Origin: Demequina maris
GTDB taxonomy: Bacteria; Actinomycetota; Actinomycetes; Actinomycetales; Demequinaceae
DNA length: 64,000 bases
Direction: 5' to 3'
Assembly (NCBI RefSeq): GCF_000971155.1
Contig: NZ_BBLX01000010.1
Coordinates: forward strand, 1-64,000
The first letter of the stretch is position 1. Each line of letters begins with the position of its first letter. This document shows, piece after piece, positions 7,890 to 16,601 of this stretch. The translations under genes were made by a program, and so were the position numbers. The notes beneath the pieces were generated by a model. That model had not been told where the DNA came from. It saw nothing but the letters and a program-made list of their open reading frames with translations, and did not search any database.

Positions 7890-9507
7890 CGTTGCCCCCG
7901 TTTCGCGACGCCCTGCCGGTCAGTGTATTCCTCGCGTTTCCACGTGCAAGAGGCACTTTCGTCTTCACGGTGAGGACGCGGCCGTCGCGCAACGTGACGC
8001 GGCGGCGGGTGCGGCCCCGCGCATCGTCCCCTCCCTCGCGGACGATCGCGGTCACGAGGATGCACGCGGCCACCATCGCGGCGAGCCTGCTCATCGACTG
8101 CAGCAGCGGCCCGCGCATGAGGATGAAGCCGTAGCCCGCCAGCAGAGGCAGCAGCAGGGCGGGAAGCGTGGTGTGCCCGAAGCCGATCGGGCCGTCAAAA
8201 CGGAGCCGGTCCTCCATACGTCTCGAGCCGTATCCGAACGCGACGAAGGCCAGACCCATGCCAAGCCAGCCGAAGTCGATCCACACCTCCACCGGCAGGG
8301 GTGAGGACAGGTTGCTGATGTAGAGGTCGAAGTAGTCGCCCAGGAGCACGCCGGTGTCCTTGCCCTTGTCGGGCCACATCGATCTGGGCACCCAGAACAG
8401 CAGCGCGGAGCCCGTCTGATGCCCGAGGGCGAAGCCCTCCTTCTCGATGTAGTTGACGCCGTTGGCGGTCATCACCACCTGGTCGTAGTCCTTGGTCGCG
8501 ATCTTGTCCGCCACGGACTCGACCTCGACCGCGGTGCCCTCGCCGAGCGACGAGTACCGCGTCACGTCCGTGTACGGGAAGACCACGAGCGCGCCGAGGA
8601 TGCCGAAGATGATCACCCACGTGAAGCGCCGGCGTCCCATCCCGGGGAGGGCGTACGCGAGGCCCACCAGCACGGTGAGCGCCCAGTAGCGCGCGCTGAT
8701 GAGCGGGTTGTTGACCACGATGTTGAGCGCGAGCACCCAGCCGAGCCATAGGAAGTCGGTGGGGCGGCGGTCCTTGCGGACGCGGATGACGATGAGCCAG
8801 CCGATCAGCGCCACGAGCGAGGGCCCGGCCGATGCGGACGACAGCAGTCCCGACAGCACCTGGGAGGACTCGCTGCGCAGGCCCGAGGACTCGTAGGCCG
8901 CGGTGAGCGCGCTGCGGCTCTGGAAGAAGACCGCGGGGCCGCCGATGCCGCGCACGTAGACGATGGTCGCGAGCGTCGCGAAGATCGACAGCCCCACCAG
9001 ACGGGGCCGGGTGAGGACACGGCTGGCGCGGCGCGGGGCGTCGGCGGCGGCTTCGCTGACGCGGCCGAGGCGGTGGCCCACCTCGAACGCGATGGCGGCG
9101 ACCAGGAAGATCACCTCGGCGGCGGTCATGTAGCCGTGCTCGACGAGGAAGAAGCCGAAGCTCTGCGTGTTGAGCTGCGCGAGCGGCACCACGCCCACCG
9201 CGATGTAGAGGAACATCCAGAACGTGCCGGCGACGATCTTGGGCCGGTCCTCCGCGATGAGGAACGCGAGGCGGACCGCGGACAGTGCGACCATCGTGAG
9301 CGCGAGCGGGTACAGGCCCGGCTCGATCTCCGCCTGCTCGGGGGTCACCGGCAGCAGGAGCACCGGAATGCTGATGGCGAGGATCGCGAACGCGAGCGGG
9401 ATCGCGTTGAAGGCGGCCTCGCCGAGCCCACGGAGGCGGCGCAGCGCCTGACGGATCCTGGAGCTGCGGCGGGTGGCGGCGGCGTCGTGCACCGCGGGCG
9501 CGCTCAT
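7876..9507 (-). CDS. O-antigen polymerase-like membrane protein
   Basis: 543 residues from ATG 9507, preferred over GTG 9513 because GAGG sits 5 nt before the ATG and touches the GTG. A cytoplasmic basic N-terminus leads into about a dozen hydrophobic helices with a large hydrophilic loop in the second half (the region around VNYIEKEGFALGHQTG). This is the layout of Wzy-type repeat-unit polymerases, whose sequences are very diverse. The downstream end overlaps the autokinase start by 14 nt, so the two are translationally coupled. The final 40 residues are basic. Assignment rests on topology and context more than on a motif. Confidence 0.7.
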   Translation of the reverse strand: MSAPAVHDAAATRRSSRIRQALRRLRGLGEAAFNAIPLAFAILAISIPVLLLPVTPEQAEIEPGLYPLALTMVALSAVRLAFLIAEDRPKIVAGTFWMFLYIAVGVVPLAQLNTQSFGFFLVEHGYMTAAEVIFLVAAIAFEVGHRLGRVSEAAADAPRRASRVLTRPRLVGLSIFATLATIVYVRGIGGPAVFFQSRSALTAAYESSGLRSESSQVLSGLLSSASAGPSLVALIGWLIVIRVRKDRRPTDFLWLGWVLALNIVVNNPLISARYWALTVLVGLAYALPGMGRRRFTWVIIFGILGALVVFPYTDVTRYSSLGEGTAVEVESVADKIATKDYDQVVMTANGVNYIEKEGFALGHQTGSALLFWVPRSMWPDKGKDTGVLLGDYFDLYISNLSSPLPVEVWIDFGWLGMGLAFVAFGYGSRRMEDRLRFDGPIGFGHTTLPALLLPLLAGYGFILMRGPLLQSMSRLAAMVAACILVTAIVREGGDDARGRTRRRVTLRDGRVLTVKTKVPLARGNARNTLTGRASRNGGNDDAD

Positions 9508-9747
9508 GCGCACCTCGCGTCACGACAAGCGCCAGACCCCACGGCGGCCCCCCTCCGGCATGCCAGCGGCGTCCCCGCGACGCCGCTCCGCGCCGGGAGA
9601 CCCTCAACGGCCTCAGGTTAGACCCGGTACCCGCGCGCTGAACAGGGCCGTCGGTTTCGACGAGCCTCCCCGGGGAACGTCCTGGGGGACGATGCGGCGG
9701 TCCCGGTATCCTCAAGGCTCGACCCGGCATTCGAGGTGAGGAACGCG

Positions 9748-10290
9748 ATGACCGCCATCCTGACGGTGTGCACCGGCAACATCTGCCGCTCCCCCGCGGC
9801 CGAGCTGCTGCTCGACCGCGTGCTCGGCGACGTCGCCGCGGTGTCGAGCGCGGGGACGCACGCGCTCGTGGGCCGCGGCATCCCGGAGCCGATGATCGCG
9901 GAGCTCGCGGCGGACGACATCGACGGCGCGCTGCACCGGGGCCGGCTGCTCACCGAGGGCCTCATGCGCGACACCGACCTCGTCATCACCATGACGGCCG
10001 AGCACCGCCAGCTCGCCGTCCGCACCGGGCCGTTCGCGCTCAAGCGCACGTTCACGCTCGCCGAGCTGGCCGCGGCGGCCGGCACCGGCGCGGTACTCGA
10101 GGGCTCGACGCCCGAGGAGCGGCTCGCCGACATCCCGCGCGCGATCGCCGCGCATCGTCACGTGCTCGCCGGCTACGACCTCGACGACGTTCCCGACCCC
10201 TACAAGCGCAGCCAGGCGGTCTACCACGAGTCGTACGCGCTCATCCGGGGCGCGGTGCTCGAGCTCGCCGACTGGGTGCACGGGGACTGA
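9748..10290 (+). CDS. low-molecular-weight protein tyrosine phosphatase (Wzb-like)
   Basis: 180 residues from ATG 9748, which has GAGGTGAGG just upstream; an in-frame GTG at 9736 lies inside that site. The catalytic P-loop CTGNICRSP starts at Cys8, with the invariant Arg and Ser present. The family general-acid loop (usually DP near the C-terminus) is represented by DVPDPYKRS around residue 150. These enzymes remove phosphate from tyrosines of BY-kinases, so the natural partner is the Wzc-like kinase at 5784-7889. The gene is divergent from the kinase/polymerase pair across a 240-nt gap and ends in a strong hairpin. Confidence 0.9.
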   Translation: MTAILTVCTGNICRSPAAELLLDRVLGDVAAVSSAGTHALVGRGIPEPMIAELAADDIDGALHRGRLLTEGLMRDTDLVITMTAEHRQLAVRTGPFALKRTFTLAELAAAAGTGAVLEGSTPEERLADIPRAIAAHRHVLAGYDLDDVPDPYKRSQAVYHESYALIRGAVLELADWVHGD

Positions 10291-10321
10291 CGCCTCCCGG
10301 CGGTCGGGAGGCGCCGTCCCC
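10282..10321. terminator. bidirectional terminator hairpin
   Basis: Inner arms CGCCTCCC (10291-10298) and GGGAGGCG (10306-10313) are flanked by GGGGAC and GTCCCC. It lies between the convergent phosphatase and glycosyltransferase genes and overlaps the phosphatase stop codon. Confidence 0.75.
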
Positions 10322-10326
10322 GGCCG

Positions 10327-11442
10327 CTAGGCCGATGCCGTGCGCGGCTCCGCGACCATCTCCTCGATCTGCTTCGCGGCGTGCTCCCACGTCCACCTCT
10401 CCCGCGCGTAGTCGCGCAGCGCCACAGCGGCCGGTTCCGCATCGTCCCCCGCTGCCGCGGTGAGAGCCTCGGCGAGGACGTCGGGGTCCTGGGGGAAGGT
10501 GCTCGCGACGCCATCGTGCTCGGCCTCGAGCATCGCGACCACCCGGTCGCTCGCGACCACCGCCATGCCGGCGGAGGCGGCCTCGGCGACGGCGATGCCG
10601 AAGCTCTCGTCGTCGCTCGCGAGGATGAACACGCGCATGCGGCGCAGCAGGTCGCGCCTCTCCCGCTCCTCGACCGCGCCGAGGAAGTCGACGTGACCCG
10701 CGATCCCGAGGCGCTCGACCATCTCGCGGGGGTCGTACGGCAGGCTCTCCTCGATGGGACCCGCGACCACGAGGTCGTGGCCCTGCTCGGCGAGGCCGGA
10801 GCGGGCGTACGCCTCGATCGCGAGGTCGACGCGCTTCTTGCGTGCCACCCGGCTGAGGAAGAGCACGCCGGTGCGGTCCTTCCACGGGGTGCCGATCGCC
10901 TGGAGCGCGGGGTCCACGCCGAGCGCCATCGACGTGACGCGCTCGAAGCCCTTCTCGCGCAGGAAGCCGGCGTCGCGCTCGGAGTCCGCGACCACCCGGT
11001 GCGCACCCTTCATCTGTGGGCGGAGCAGGAGCGTGTCCCACGCTGCGTTGAGCGCGGGGTTGTTCGGCGAGTGGTGCGGGGTCCAGACGCCGTGGGGCGC
11101 GACCAGGTACGGCACGCCGGCACGCCGCGCCTCACGCATCGCGACGATGAGGAGGAGCCCGTAGACGCCATGGATGTGCACGACGTCGGCGCGCTGGACC
11201 TCATCGCGGATGACGCGGCGCATGCCGCGTCCGTAGCCGACGCGCCCCGGCCCTACGAGCGGCACGGCGACGACGCGGGCACCCTCGACCTCACGGTCGG
11301 CGTCCGTCTCGGCGCCCAGGTCGGTGGCGACCACCGTGACGGTGTGGCCGCGCTCGCGCTGGACGGGCACGAGCCCGCGCAGCAGCGACGTGGGCCCGCC
11401 AAGCCTCCGGCTGATCCCCGGGGCGACGTGCAGGATCCTCAT
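10327..11442 (-). CDS. GT4 family glycosyltransferase
   Basis: 371 residues with the GT-B fold pattern. The N-terminal acceptor half begins MRILHVAPGI and has a glycine-rich GGPTSLLRGL loop; the middle has VVADSERDAGFL; the C-terminal donor half has the family motif DDESFGIAVAEAASAGMAVVAS with the EX7E-type glutamates (about 280-290). GT4 enzymes retain the anomeric configuration and use nucleotide sugars. The sugar cannot be told from sequence. It is cytoplasmic or peripheral at the membrane, probably adding one residue to the polysaccharide repeat unit. Followed on the same strand (upstream in transcription) by a small LSVTG surface protein. Confidence 0.88.
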   Translation of the reverse strand: MRILHVAPGISRRLGGPTSLLRGLVPVQRERGHTVTVVATDLGAETDADREVEGARVVAVPLVGPGRVGYGRGMRRVIRDEVQRADVVHIHGVYGLLLIVAMREARRAGVPYLVAPHGVWTPHHSPNNPALNAAWDTLLLRPQMKGAHRVVADSERDAGFLREKGFERVTSMALGVDPALQAIGTPWKDRTGVLFLSRVARKKRVDLAIEAYARSGLAEQGHDLVVAGPIEESLPYDPREMVERLGIAGHVDFLGAVEERERRDLLRRMRVFILASDDESFGIAVAEAASAGMAVVASDRVVAMLEAEHDGVASTFPQDPDVLAEALTAAAGDDAEPAAVALRDYARERWTWEHAAKQIEEMVAEPRTASA

Positions 11443-11505
11443 TCTCGAACTCCCTCAGCTCGTCGAGGACGCGGCGGAGCGGAGCCCGACCGCGTTTGCG
11501 GTGGA

Positions 11506-11871
11506 CTAGTGCGAACGATCACCCGACGTCCGTCGGGAGGCGATGACCACGGTCGTGGCGCCCGCGATGAGGAGGAGCCCGGCGCCGCCGGCCATCAGCG
11601 CGCCGTCGAAGCCCGTGACCGAGAGCGTCTCGGTGGTGGTGCCGGTGGTCGTCTTGGCCGTGTACGTCTCGGTGAGCACGCCCGTGGTGGTCTTGGGCGT
11701 CTCGGTGGTGGTCGTCTTGTGGGTCGTCGGCGTCTTCGTGTCCGTCGGCGTGGACGTCTCGCTCGGCACGGGGCCGCCCTGCGGGCTCGGCGGGACGTAC
11801 GCGAAGGCGGCGGCCGGGATCAGTGTCAATCCCCCAGCCAGGACTGCTGCTGCAACAGTGCGACGGATCAT
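11506..11871 (-). CDS. small Thr/Pro-rich surface protein with LSVTG anchor
   Basis: 121 residues from the ATG at 11871 (GAGGGAG upstream); earlier in-frame codons would add a long non-secretory extension. Signal peptide (about 1-24, ending AAAFA), then only about 60 residues of Thr/Pro/Lys-rich stalk, then LSVTG, a hydrophobic helix and a basic tail ending RRTSGDRSH. It is a close paralogue of the protein at 14843-15214: the starts (RRTVAxAVLAGG) and stalk blocks (SETSTPTDTKTPTT) match. A mature part with no globular domain suggests a glycosylated spacer or an attachment point. Location between two glycosyltransferases of the polysaccharide locus is notable. Confidence 0.75.
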   Translation of the reverse strand: MIRRTVAAAVLAGGLTLIPAAAFAYVPPSPQGGPVPSETSTPTDTKTPTTHKTTTTETPKTTTGVLTETYTAKTTTGTTTETLSVTGFDGALMAGGAGLLLIAGATTVVIASRRTSGDRSH

Positions 11872-11917
11872 GTCGTCACGCTCCCTCATGCGGTGCAGGC
11901 CCCCTGTCTGCACGCCT

Positions 11918-11931
11918 TCGACACTAGCACC
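11918..11931 (-). promoter_or_regulatory. promoter element shared by the two LSVTG genes
   Basis: On the minus strand this reads GGTGCTAGTGTCGA, 47 nt upstream of the ATG at 11871. The same string with one change lies 55 nt upstream of the paralogue at 15269-15282. TAGTGT/TACTGT would be the -10 box, and an ACAAA stretch lies upstream of both. Confidence 0.55.
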
Positions 11932-12001
11932 GGGCGCCCCTTTTGTGGCGGTATTTCCGTGTTTGCGCGCGGTCGATTCTCGCGGGCCTCTCCGGTGCGG
12001 C

Positions 12002-13288
12002 TCACGCCGCGGGCGAGCCGAGCGGCGGGGCGGCGAGCGGAGCGCTCTCGGCGCCGGCCGCGAGCGCGAGCACGCCCTCGAAACGGTCGACGGCGGCGTC
12101 CCGCGACAGCTGCTCGCGACGGTAGCGCTGACCGCTCGCGCCCAGGGCGTCGGCGAGGGCGGGGTCGCCCGCGAGATCCTCGATCGCGGCGAGCAGAGCC
12201 GCGCCATCGCCCGACTCGGTGACCACGCCCGCACCCGATCTGCGGACCTCGTCGGCGCTCGCGCCCGTCGCATCCACCGAGGCCACCACGGGCCGCCCCG
12301 AGGTGAAGTACGAGGTGAGCTTGCTGGGGACCGACATCTCCGCGACGCCGGGCCGCTCGTTCACAAGCAGCACGTCCGCCGCGACGAGCGCGTCGCGGAA
12401 GGCGTCGTCGTCGAGCGTGCCGATGAACTCGATCGCAGGGTTGCTGCCGGCCGCCTCCATGAGACGGTCGCGGTCGGAGCCATTGCCGACCATGACGAAG
12501 CGGACCTTCGAGCGCGTGGCCTCGGCCCTCGCCGCCGCCTCGACCACGGTGTCGAGGCCCTGCTTCACGCCCATGTTCCCGGCGTGGACGGCGATCACCG
12601 CATCGTCCTCCCAGCCCATGCGGGCGCGGGCCTCCGCCCGGTCCGGGAGCGGGGCCTCCTCGAGGTGCGTCCAGTTGCGCACGATGTCGATCTTCGCGGG
12701 GTCGATGCCGTAGTCGCGCTCGATCGCCGCGGCGAAGCGCTCGTGGATCGCGACCACGCGCGTCGCGCGGCTCAGCACCCACCTCTCGACGGCACGGACG
12801 ACCTTCACCGAGGCGCCGTCGCCGCCGCCGGTCTCGGCGAGCCCGAGCCCGTAGAGGTCCTGGATCCACACGACCACGGGAGTGCGCCGGTCGAGCAGCG
12901 TCGCGCGCGCCATCACCACGGCGGTGGCGAACAGCGCGGGCGAGAGGAGGAGGCGCACCTCGGCGGGCTCCCATCGCGACAGCACGACGCGGAGGCCGAA
13001 GCTGCTCTCGGAGAGCAGGCGCATCAGCGAGGTCGGCCTGCGGGGCACGAAGTGGCGGCGGCGGGTGAGCCGCACCCCCGCATCGTCCTCCCGGGAGGTC
13101 CAGGCGCCATAGCCCTCGTAGATGCGCCAGCCCGGGTAGAACGGCTGCGGCGCGGCGACGTCGACGGAGCGTCCGCGCGCGGCGAGCGCGCGCGCGAGCG
13201 ACGTCGCGTACGGCGCGTTGCCGTTCGGCTCCGGTGCGTAGTGGGCGCTGACGACCGACACGTCCACGCCCGTGGTCCCCTCGCGCAT
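12002..13288 (-). CDS. GT4 family glycosyltransferase (WcaI-like)
   Basis: 428 residues; ATG at 13288. N-terminal half opens with VVSAHYAPEPNGNAPYATSL, the pattern of WcaI/WbuB-type GT4 enzymes that act on surface polysaccharides; the mid region has VVWIQDLYGLGL and RVVAIHERFA; the donor half begins IAVHAGNMGVKQGLDTVVEA and carries the VNERPGVAEMSVPSKL loop where GT4 enzymes have EX7E. The family transfers sugars with retention. Sugar specificity is unknown. The stop lies 130 nt beyond the LSVTG gene start; the gene is on the same strand as the initiating transferase upstream (25 nt gap), so the two are probably one transcript. Confidence 0.87.
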   Translation of the reverse strand: MREGTTGVDVSVVSAHYAPEPNGNAPYATSLARALAARGRSVDVAAPQPFYPGWRIYEGYGAWTSREDDAGVRLTRRRHFVPRRPTSLMRLLSESSFGLRVVLSRWEPAEVRLLLSPALFATAVVMARATLLDRRTPVVVWIQDLYGLGLAETGGGDGASVKVVRAVERWVLSRATRVVAIHERFAAAIERDYGIDPAKIDIVRNWTHLEEAPLPDRAEARARMGWEDDAVIAVHAGNMGVKQGLDTVVEAAARAEATRSKVRFVMVGNGSDRDRLMEAAGSNPAIEFIGTLDDDAFRDALVAADVLLVNERPGVAEMSVPSKLTSYFTSGRPVVASVDATGASADEVRRSGAGVVTESGDGAALLAAIEDLAGDPALADALGASGQRYRREQLSRDAAVDRFEGVLALAAGAESAPLAAPPLGSPAA

Positions 13289-13313
13289 GCGCCCCCCTCA
13301 GCGGCTTCGCGGA

Positions 13314-14786
13314 TCAGTATGCGCCGGACTTGCCCACCACAGCCCAGAACGTGCGGAGGATGATGACGACGTCGCCGCCGAGCGACCAGTTCTCCGCGTA
13401 GTACGCGTCGAGCTCCATCGAGGCCTCGGGCGACAGCGACGAGCGGCCGCTCACCTGCCACAGGCCGGTCATGCCGGGCTTGACCAGCAGGCGGCGCTGC
13501 TCGAGGTCGCCGTACTGCTCGACCTCGGCGGCGATCTGCGGGCGCGGCCCGACGAGCGACATGTCGCCCTTGACGACGTTGATGAGCTGCGGGAGCTCGT
13601 CGATCGAGTAGCGCCGCATGAAGGCGCCGAACCGCGTGACACGGGGGTCGTTCTTCGGCTTGTAGAACATGCCCACGTTGTCGCCGACGACCTCCTGGAG
13701 GCGCTTCTCCGCACCCACCTCCATCGAGCGGAACTTCAGCATCGCGAACGGCTCGCCGTCCTTGCCGATGCGCTCCTGCCGGAAGAAGACGGGGCCCTTG
13801 CTCGTGAGCTTGACCAGGGCCGCGACGATGAGCATCGGGATGGCCGCGAGCGCGAGCAGCAGCCCGGCGCCGATGCGGTCGACCGCGTCCTTGAGCGAGT
13901 AGCGCGCGCCGGTGAAGGCGGCGGAGTCGACGAAGAGGAGCGGGACGTCCTCGTGGCGCGACATGAGCACGCGCGGGCCGGCGATGTCAGCGATGCCAGG
14001 CGCGACGATGAGCGTGACGCCGGTGCCCTCGAGCGCCCAGCCGAGGCGGCGCGCCTCCGCCATGGAGACCGAGTCGTTGGCGGAGAGGATCAGGGCGCCC
14101 GCATCGTGCTGCGCGACCAGGTCGGCCGCGTCCTCGATGGCGCCGAGCACGGGCACGTCCTTGAGGTCCTCCTCGAGGCCGGCGCTGCTCGGGTCCGCCA
14201 GGCACACGCCGACCACCGAGTACGCGGACTCGTGGTTGCGCTGCAGGCGGCGGACCAGCTGCTCCGTGGTGCGGCGCGGCCCGGCGACGATCACGGCCGT
14301 GCGGCACAGGCCCGCATCGCGCTGCTTGTTGAGCCACGAGCGCCACACGCGCCGGTAGCCGAGCAGCACGAGCGTGCCGAGCGGCAGCGCGAAAAGCAGG
14401 TAGCCGCGGCTGAAGCCCCACTGGGTGAAGAAGCCGACGATCGCGACGATCGCGACCGTGCGCATGCCCGCCGAGACCACCCGCTGGTACTCCTGCGGGC
14501 CGGCGCCGAGGATGCGCGAGTCACGCGAGTGCAGCCACCCGAGCTCGAACATCCACAGCGCCGAGACGGACACTGTGATCCACCAGTAGTCGACGCCGGC
14601 CGGCCCGAAGTGAGAGGCCAGGGGCTCCCACGCGAACCTCACGCCGTGCGCAAGGATCATCGTCATCGCGATGACGAAGGCGTCGGTGACGACGAGCTTG
14701 CGCTGGAGGCTCTTGGCCCATTCCTTCGATGCGGCCGCGCGAGGCGGTGCCCCTGCGGAAGTCGATGCGTGCACTGCGAGCGCCAT
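13314..14786 (-). CDS. initiating sugar-phosphate transferase (polyprenyl glycosylphosphotransferase)
   Basis: 490 residues. The N-terminal half has four or five membrane helices and a CoA-binding-like cytoplasmic region; the C-terminal 200 residues form the bacterial sugar-transferase domain with its hallmarks: a membrane re-entrant helix near 305-325, GPVFFRQERIGKDGEPF, LKFRSM, SIDELPQLINVVKGDMSLVG followed by PRP, and KPGMTGLWQVSGRS. Enzymes of this type (WbaP, CpsE) attach the first sugar phosphate to undecaprenyl phosphate and so start repeat-unit synthesis at the inner face of the membrane. The ATG at 14786 has a GGGGGA site 5 nt upstream. Confidence 0.92.
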   Translation of the reverse strand: MALAVHASTSAGAPPRAAASKEWAKSLQRKLVVTDAFVIAMTMILAHGVRFAWEPLASHFGPAGVDYWWITVSVSALWMFELGWLHSRDSRILGAGPQEYQRVVSAGMRTVAIVAIVGFFTQWGFSRGYLLFALPLGTLVLLGYRRVWRSWLNKQRDAGLCRTAVIVAGPRRTTEQLVRRLQRNHESAYSVVGVCLADPSSAGLEEDLKDVPVLGAIEDAADLVAQHDAGALILSANDSVSMAEARRLGWALEGTGVTLIVAPGIADIAGPRVLMSRHEDVPLLFVDSAAFTGARYSLKDAVDRIGAGLLLALAAIPMLIVAALVKLTSKGPVFFRQERIGKDGEPFAMLKFRSMEVGAEKRLQEVVGDNVGMFYKPKNDPRVTRFGAFMRRYSIDELPQLINVVKGDMSLVGPRPQIAAEVEQYGDLEQRRLLVKPGMTGLWQVSGRSSLSPEASMELDAYYAENWSLGGDVVIILRTFWAVVGKSGAY

Positions 14787-14842
14787 GGAGATCCCCCAAT
14801 CGTCCTCTGCGCTGGGCCGCGTCGGCCCCGTTCACCGGAGCG

Positions 14843-15214
14843 TTACGAGGCGTCCTTCGACGGAGTGCGCCGCGCGGCGACCATGACCGTGGCAGCGCCG
14901 GCGATGAGCAGCGCACCGGCTCCGATCGCCATCGACGTGCCTCCGAAGCCCGTGACGGAGAGCGTCTCGGTGGTGGTCGTCGGCGTGCCGGTGGTGGTGG
15001 CCGTGTAGGTCTCCGTGTAGACGCCGGTGGTCTTGGGCGTCTCCTTCGTGGTCGTCTTCTGCGTCGTCGGAGTCTTGGTGTCCGTCGGCGTGGACGTCTC
15101 GCTCGGCACTGTGCCGCCCTGCGGGCTCGGCGCGATGTACGCGAACGCGGTGGCAGGCATGAATGCGATGCCCCCAGCAAGAACTGCAACTGCAACGGTG
15201 CGACGGATGTTCAC
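14843..15214 (-). CDS. small Thr/Pro-rich surface protein with LSVTG anchor (paralogue)
   Basis: 123 residues, GTG start with GGGGGA 6 nt upstream. Signal peptide ending TAFA, a short Thr/Pro/Lys stalk with SETSTPTDTKTPTT, the LSVTG motif, a hydrophobic helix and a basic tail (ARRTPSKDAS). It closely matches the protein at 11506-11871. The pair brackets the second glycosyltransferase and the initiating transferase. Function unknown; a sortase-anchored spacer at the site of polymer attachment is a guess from position. Confidence 0.75.
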   Translation of the reverse strand: MNIRRTVAVAVLAGGIAFMPATAFAYIAPSPQGGTVPSETSTPTDTKTPTTQKTTTKETPKTTGVYTETYTATTTGTPTTTTETLSVTGFGGTSMAIGAGALLIAGAATVMVAARRTPSKDAS

Positions 15215-15268
15215 GTCACTTCCCCCTCATGCCCCTCAAACAAGCGCGGCCCCCCGGCTGGCTCGTTC

Positions 15269-15282
15269 TCGACAGTAGCACC
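15269..15282 (-). promoter_or_regulatory. promoter element shared by the two LSVTG genes
   Basis: Minus-strand reading GGTGCTACTGTCGA, 55 nt upstream of the start at 15214. It differs by one base from the element upstream of the paralogue (11918-11931), so the two genes are probably co-regulated. Confidence 0.55.
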
Positions 15283-15486
15283 GCATGTCCGGTTTGTCCG
15301 CTGTTTTTCCGTTCGCGCCTTTTGGGGTGCAGGAATCGTGCGGATCGAGGGGTTTTTGTGGGGCTTGAGGGTGCCGGGGGCCGGGGCGCCGGGCGCTGGG
15401 CGGCGGGCGCTGGGCGGCGGGTGCTGGGAGTCAGCTGCCGAGTGCCGTCCGCGGGGAGCCACCCGCCGGGAGCCATCCGCCGGATT

Positions 15487-15500
15487 GATCATCCGGTGCG
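15487..15500 (+). repeat. 14-nt repeat GATCATCCGGTGCG, copy 1
   Basis: The same 14 bases recur at 16605-16618, so direct copies flank the DUF559-like gene. Here the repeat is also part of a small inverted repeat and lies 31 nt past that gene's stop. Confidence 0.6.
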
Positions 15501-15530
15501 GATCCGCGGCCACTTTCTCGCATTGCCCGA

Positions 15531-16484
15531 TCACGGGGAAGCGCGAGGCCGCTCGAGACGCGCCGCGATGGTGTCCGCGAGCATCCGACGGCACCACTCG
15601 GGCCTGTCACGCAGATCCTTGAAGGAGAAGCGCACCGGCAGCCATCCGATCGCGGCGAACTCGGTGTTGCGCTCGCGATCCCGCGCGACCGCCCTGGGCC
15701 CGGTGTGGTCGGCATCGCCGTCACACTCGAGGTCGACCTTGGCGGCGCGGTGGATGGCGTCGGGGATGCGGCGCCGCCCGTTGACCACCATAGGGACCTG
15801 CCATTCGAGCTCCGCGAACTCCGGTCCCGTGAACACCTCGCGACGGGCCATCACCTCGGTCGGGGAGGTGGCGCCCGTGAGGAAGTCGCCCATGATCGCG
15901 TCAAACGTGCGGCGGTCGGGCAGACGCGCGCGGCGCGACGCCGCGTTGACGAGCCGCCGCGGCCCGGCGATCTTGAGCCAGAGCGCCCGGTACAGGATGT
16001 CCTTGCGCCGGTCCGACGACGCGCATGCCCACGCGTCGAGCAGGGCGTCCTCTGCCAGCAGGCACCGCGACCCGAGCGCCGAAGAGATCGCGGACGGCCT
16101 CGGCAGCCTCGGCAGGTGGATCCAGGCGGGAGGGCGCGTGCTCCATCCGGGCGGGACCACGGCGCGGACCCGCTCCGGCGCCGGGAACGCGCGGTTGCGG
16201 AGATGAAGGGCCGACTCCCCGGCGATGAGAGCGGCCTTCTTCGACCACACCATCACCGCCTCGCACCGGACGTCGTGCGCCTCGGCCTGATCGGCCGCGA
16301 CGTACACCCCCGGAAGCAGGGCGACGAGCCCGCCGCGAGCAACGGCCTCCTCCAGCCCCACGCGCCCGATCGCGCTCAGGACCGTCGCCCGCGTGAACGC
16401 GCGAGGGTAGAGGACGGGCTCGGCTTCGCGCAGCCGGTCGAGGAACGCGACGACCCTGCTCTCCACCTTCCTCGACCGCCCCAT
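15531..16484 (-). CDS. AbiEi-like winged-helix plus DUF559-type nuclease-fold protein
   Basis: 317 residues, ATG at 16484. The N-terminal part (about 25-65) resembles the AbiEi-type antitoxin wing: a helix pair, then RGGLVALLPGVYV. The C-terminal part (about 225-305) has the DUF559 pattern related to very-short-patch-repair endonucleases: a conserved acidic DLECDGDADH, then RERNTEFAAIGWLPVRFSFKDL in outline. Such proteins are common in actinobacteria and mostly uncharacterised. No toxin gene is adjacent. Direct copies of a 14-nt repeat flank the gene, which may mean transfer or may simply be terminator sequence. Nuclease activity is inference. Confidence 0.6.
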   Translation of the reverse strand: MGRSRKVESRVVAFLDRLREAEPVLYPRAFTRATVLSAIGRVGLEEAVARGGLVALLPGVYVAADQAEAHDVRCEAVMVWSKKAALIAGESALHLRNRAFPAPERVRAVVPPGWSTRPPAWIHLPRLPRPSAISSALGSRCLLAEDALLDAWACASSDRRKDILYRALWLKIAGPRRLVNAASRRARLPDRRTFDAIMGDFLTGATSPTEVMARREVFTGPEFAELEWQVPMVVNGRRRIPDAIHRAAKVDLECDGDADHTGPRAVARDRERNTEFAAIGWLPVRFSFKDLRDRPEWCRRMLADTIAARLERPRASP

Positions 16485-16601
16485 GCAGGCATGGTGACTG
16501 CGGCCCTGGTGGCGCGGGGCAGGTTTCCGGGATCTGTGGAGATCGACGGCGTGGAGGCAGGCACGCCCTCATCGGCGCTCGCGGCCGGCACCCGTCGTCC
16601 G

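Larger units (their letters stand above)
15215..15530. other. gene-free stretch with promoter and short tandem repeats
   Basis: Holds the promoter of the LSVTG gene (15269-15282), then a low-complexity GC tract. The 14-mer GGGCGCTGGGCGGC occurs twice in tandem (15391-15418) with a partial third copy. A second 14-nt unit, GGGAGCC followed by ACCCGCC or ATCCGCC, also occurs twice (15454-15481). Next is the inverted repeat CCGGAT/ATCCGG (15480-15496). No coding pattern is visible. Confidence 0.6.

Noticed and set aside
5604-7973. Long plus-strand frame opposite the autokinase gene
   Set aside because: It is the antisense of a well-supported kinase gene, has no ribosome site and reads as Arg/Val/Leu/Gly-rich filler.
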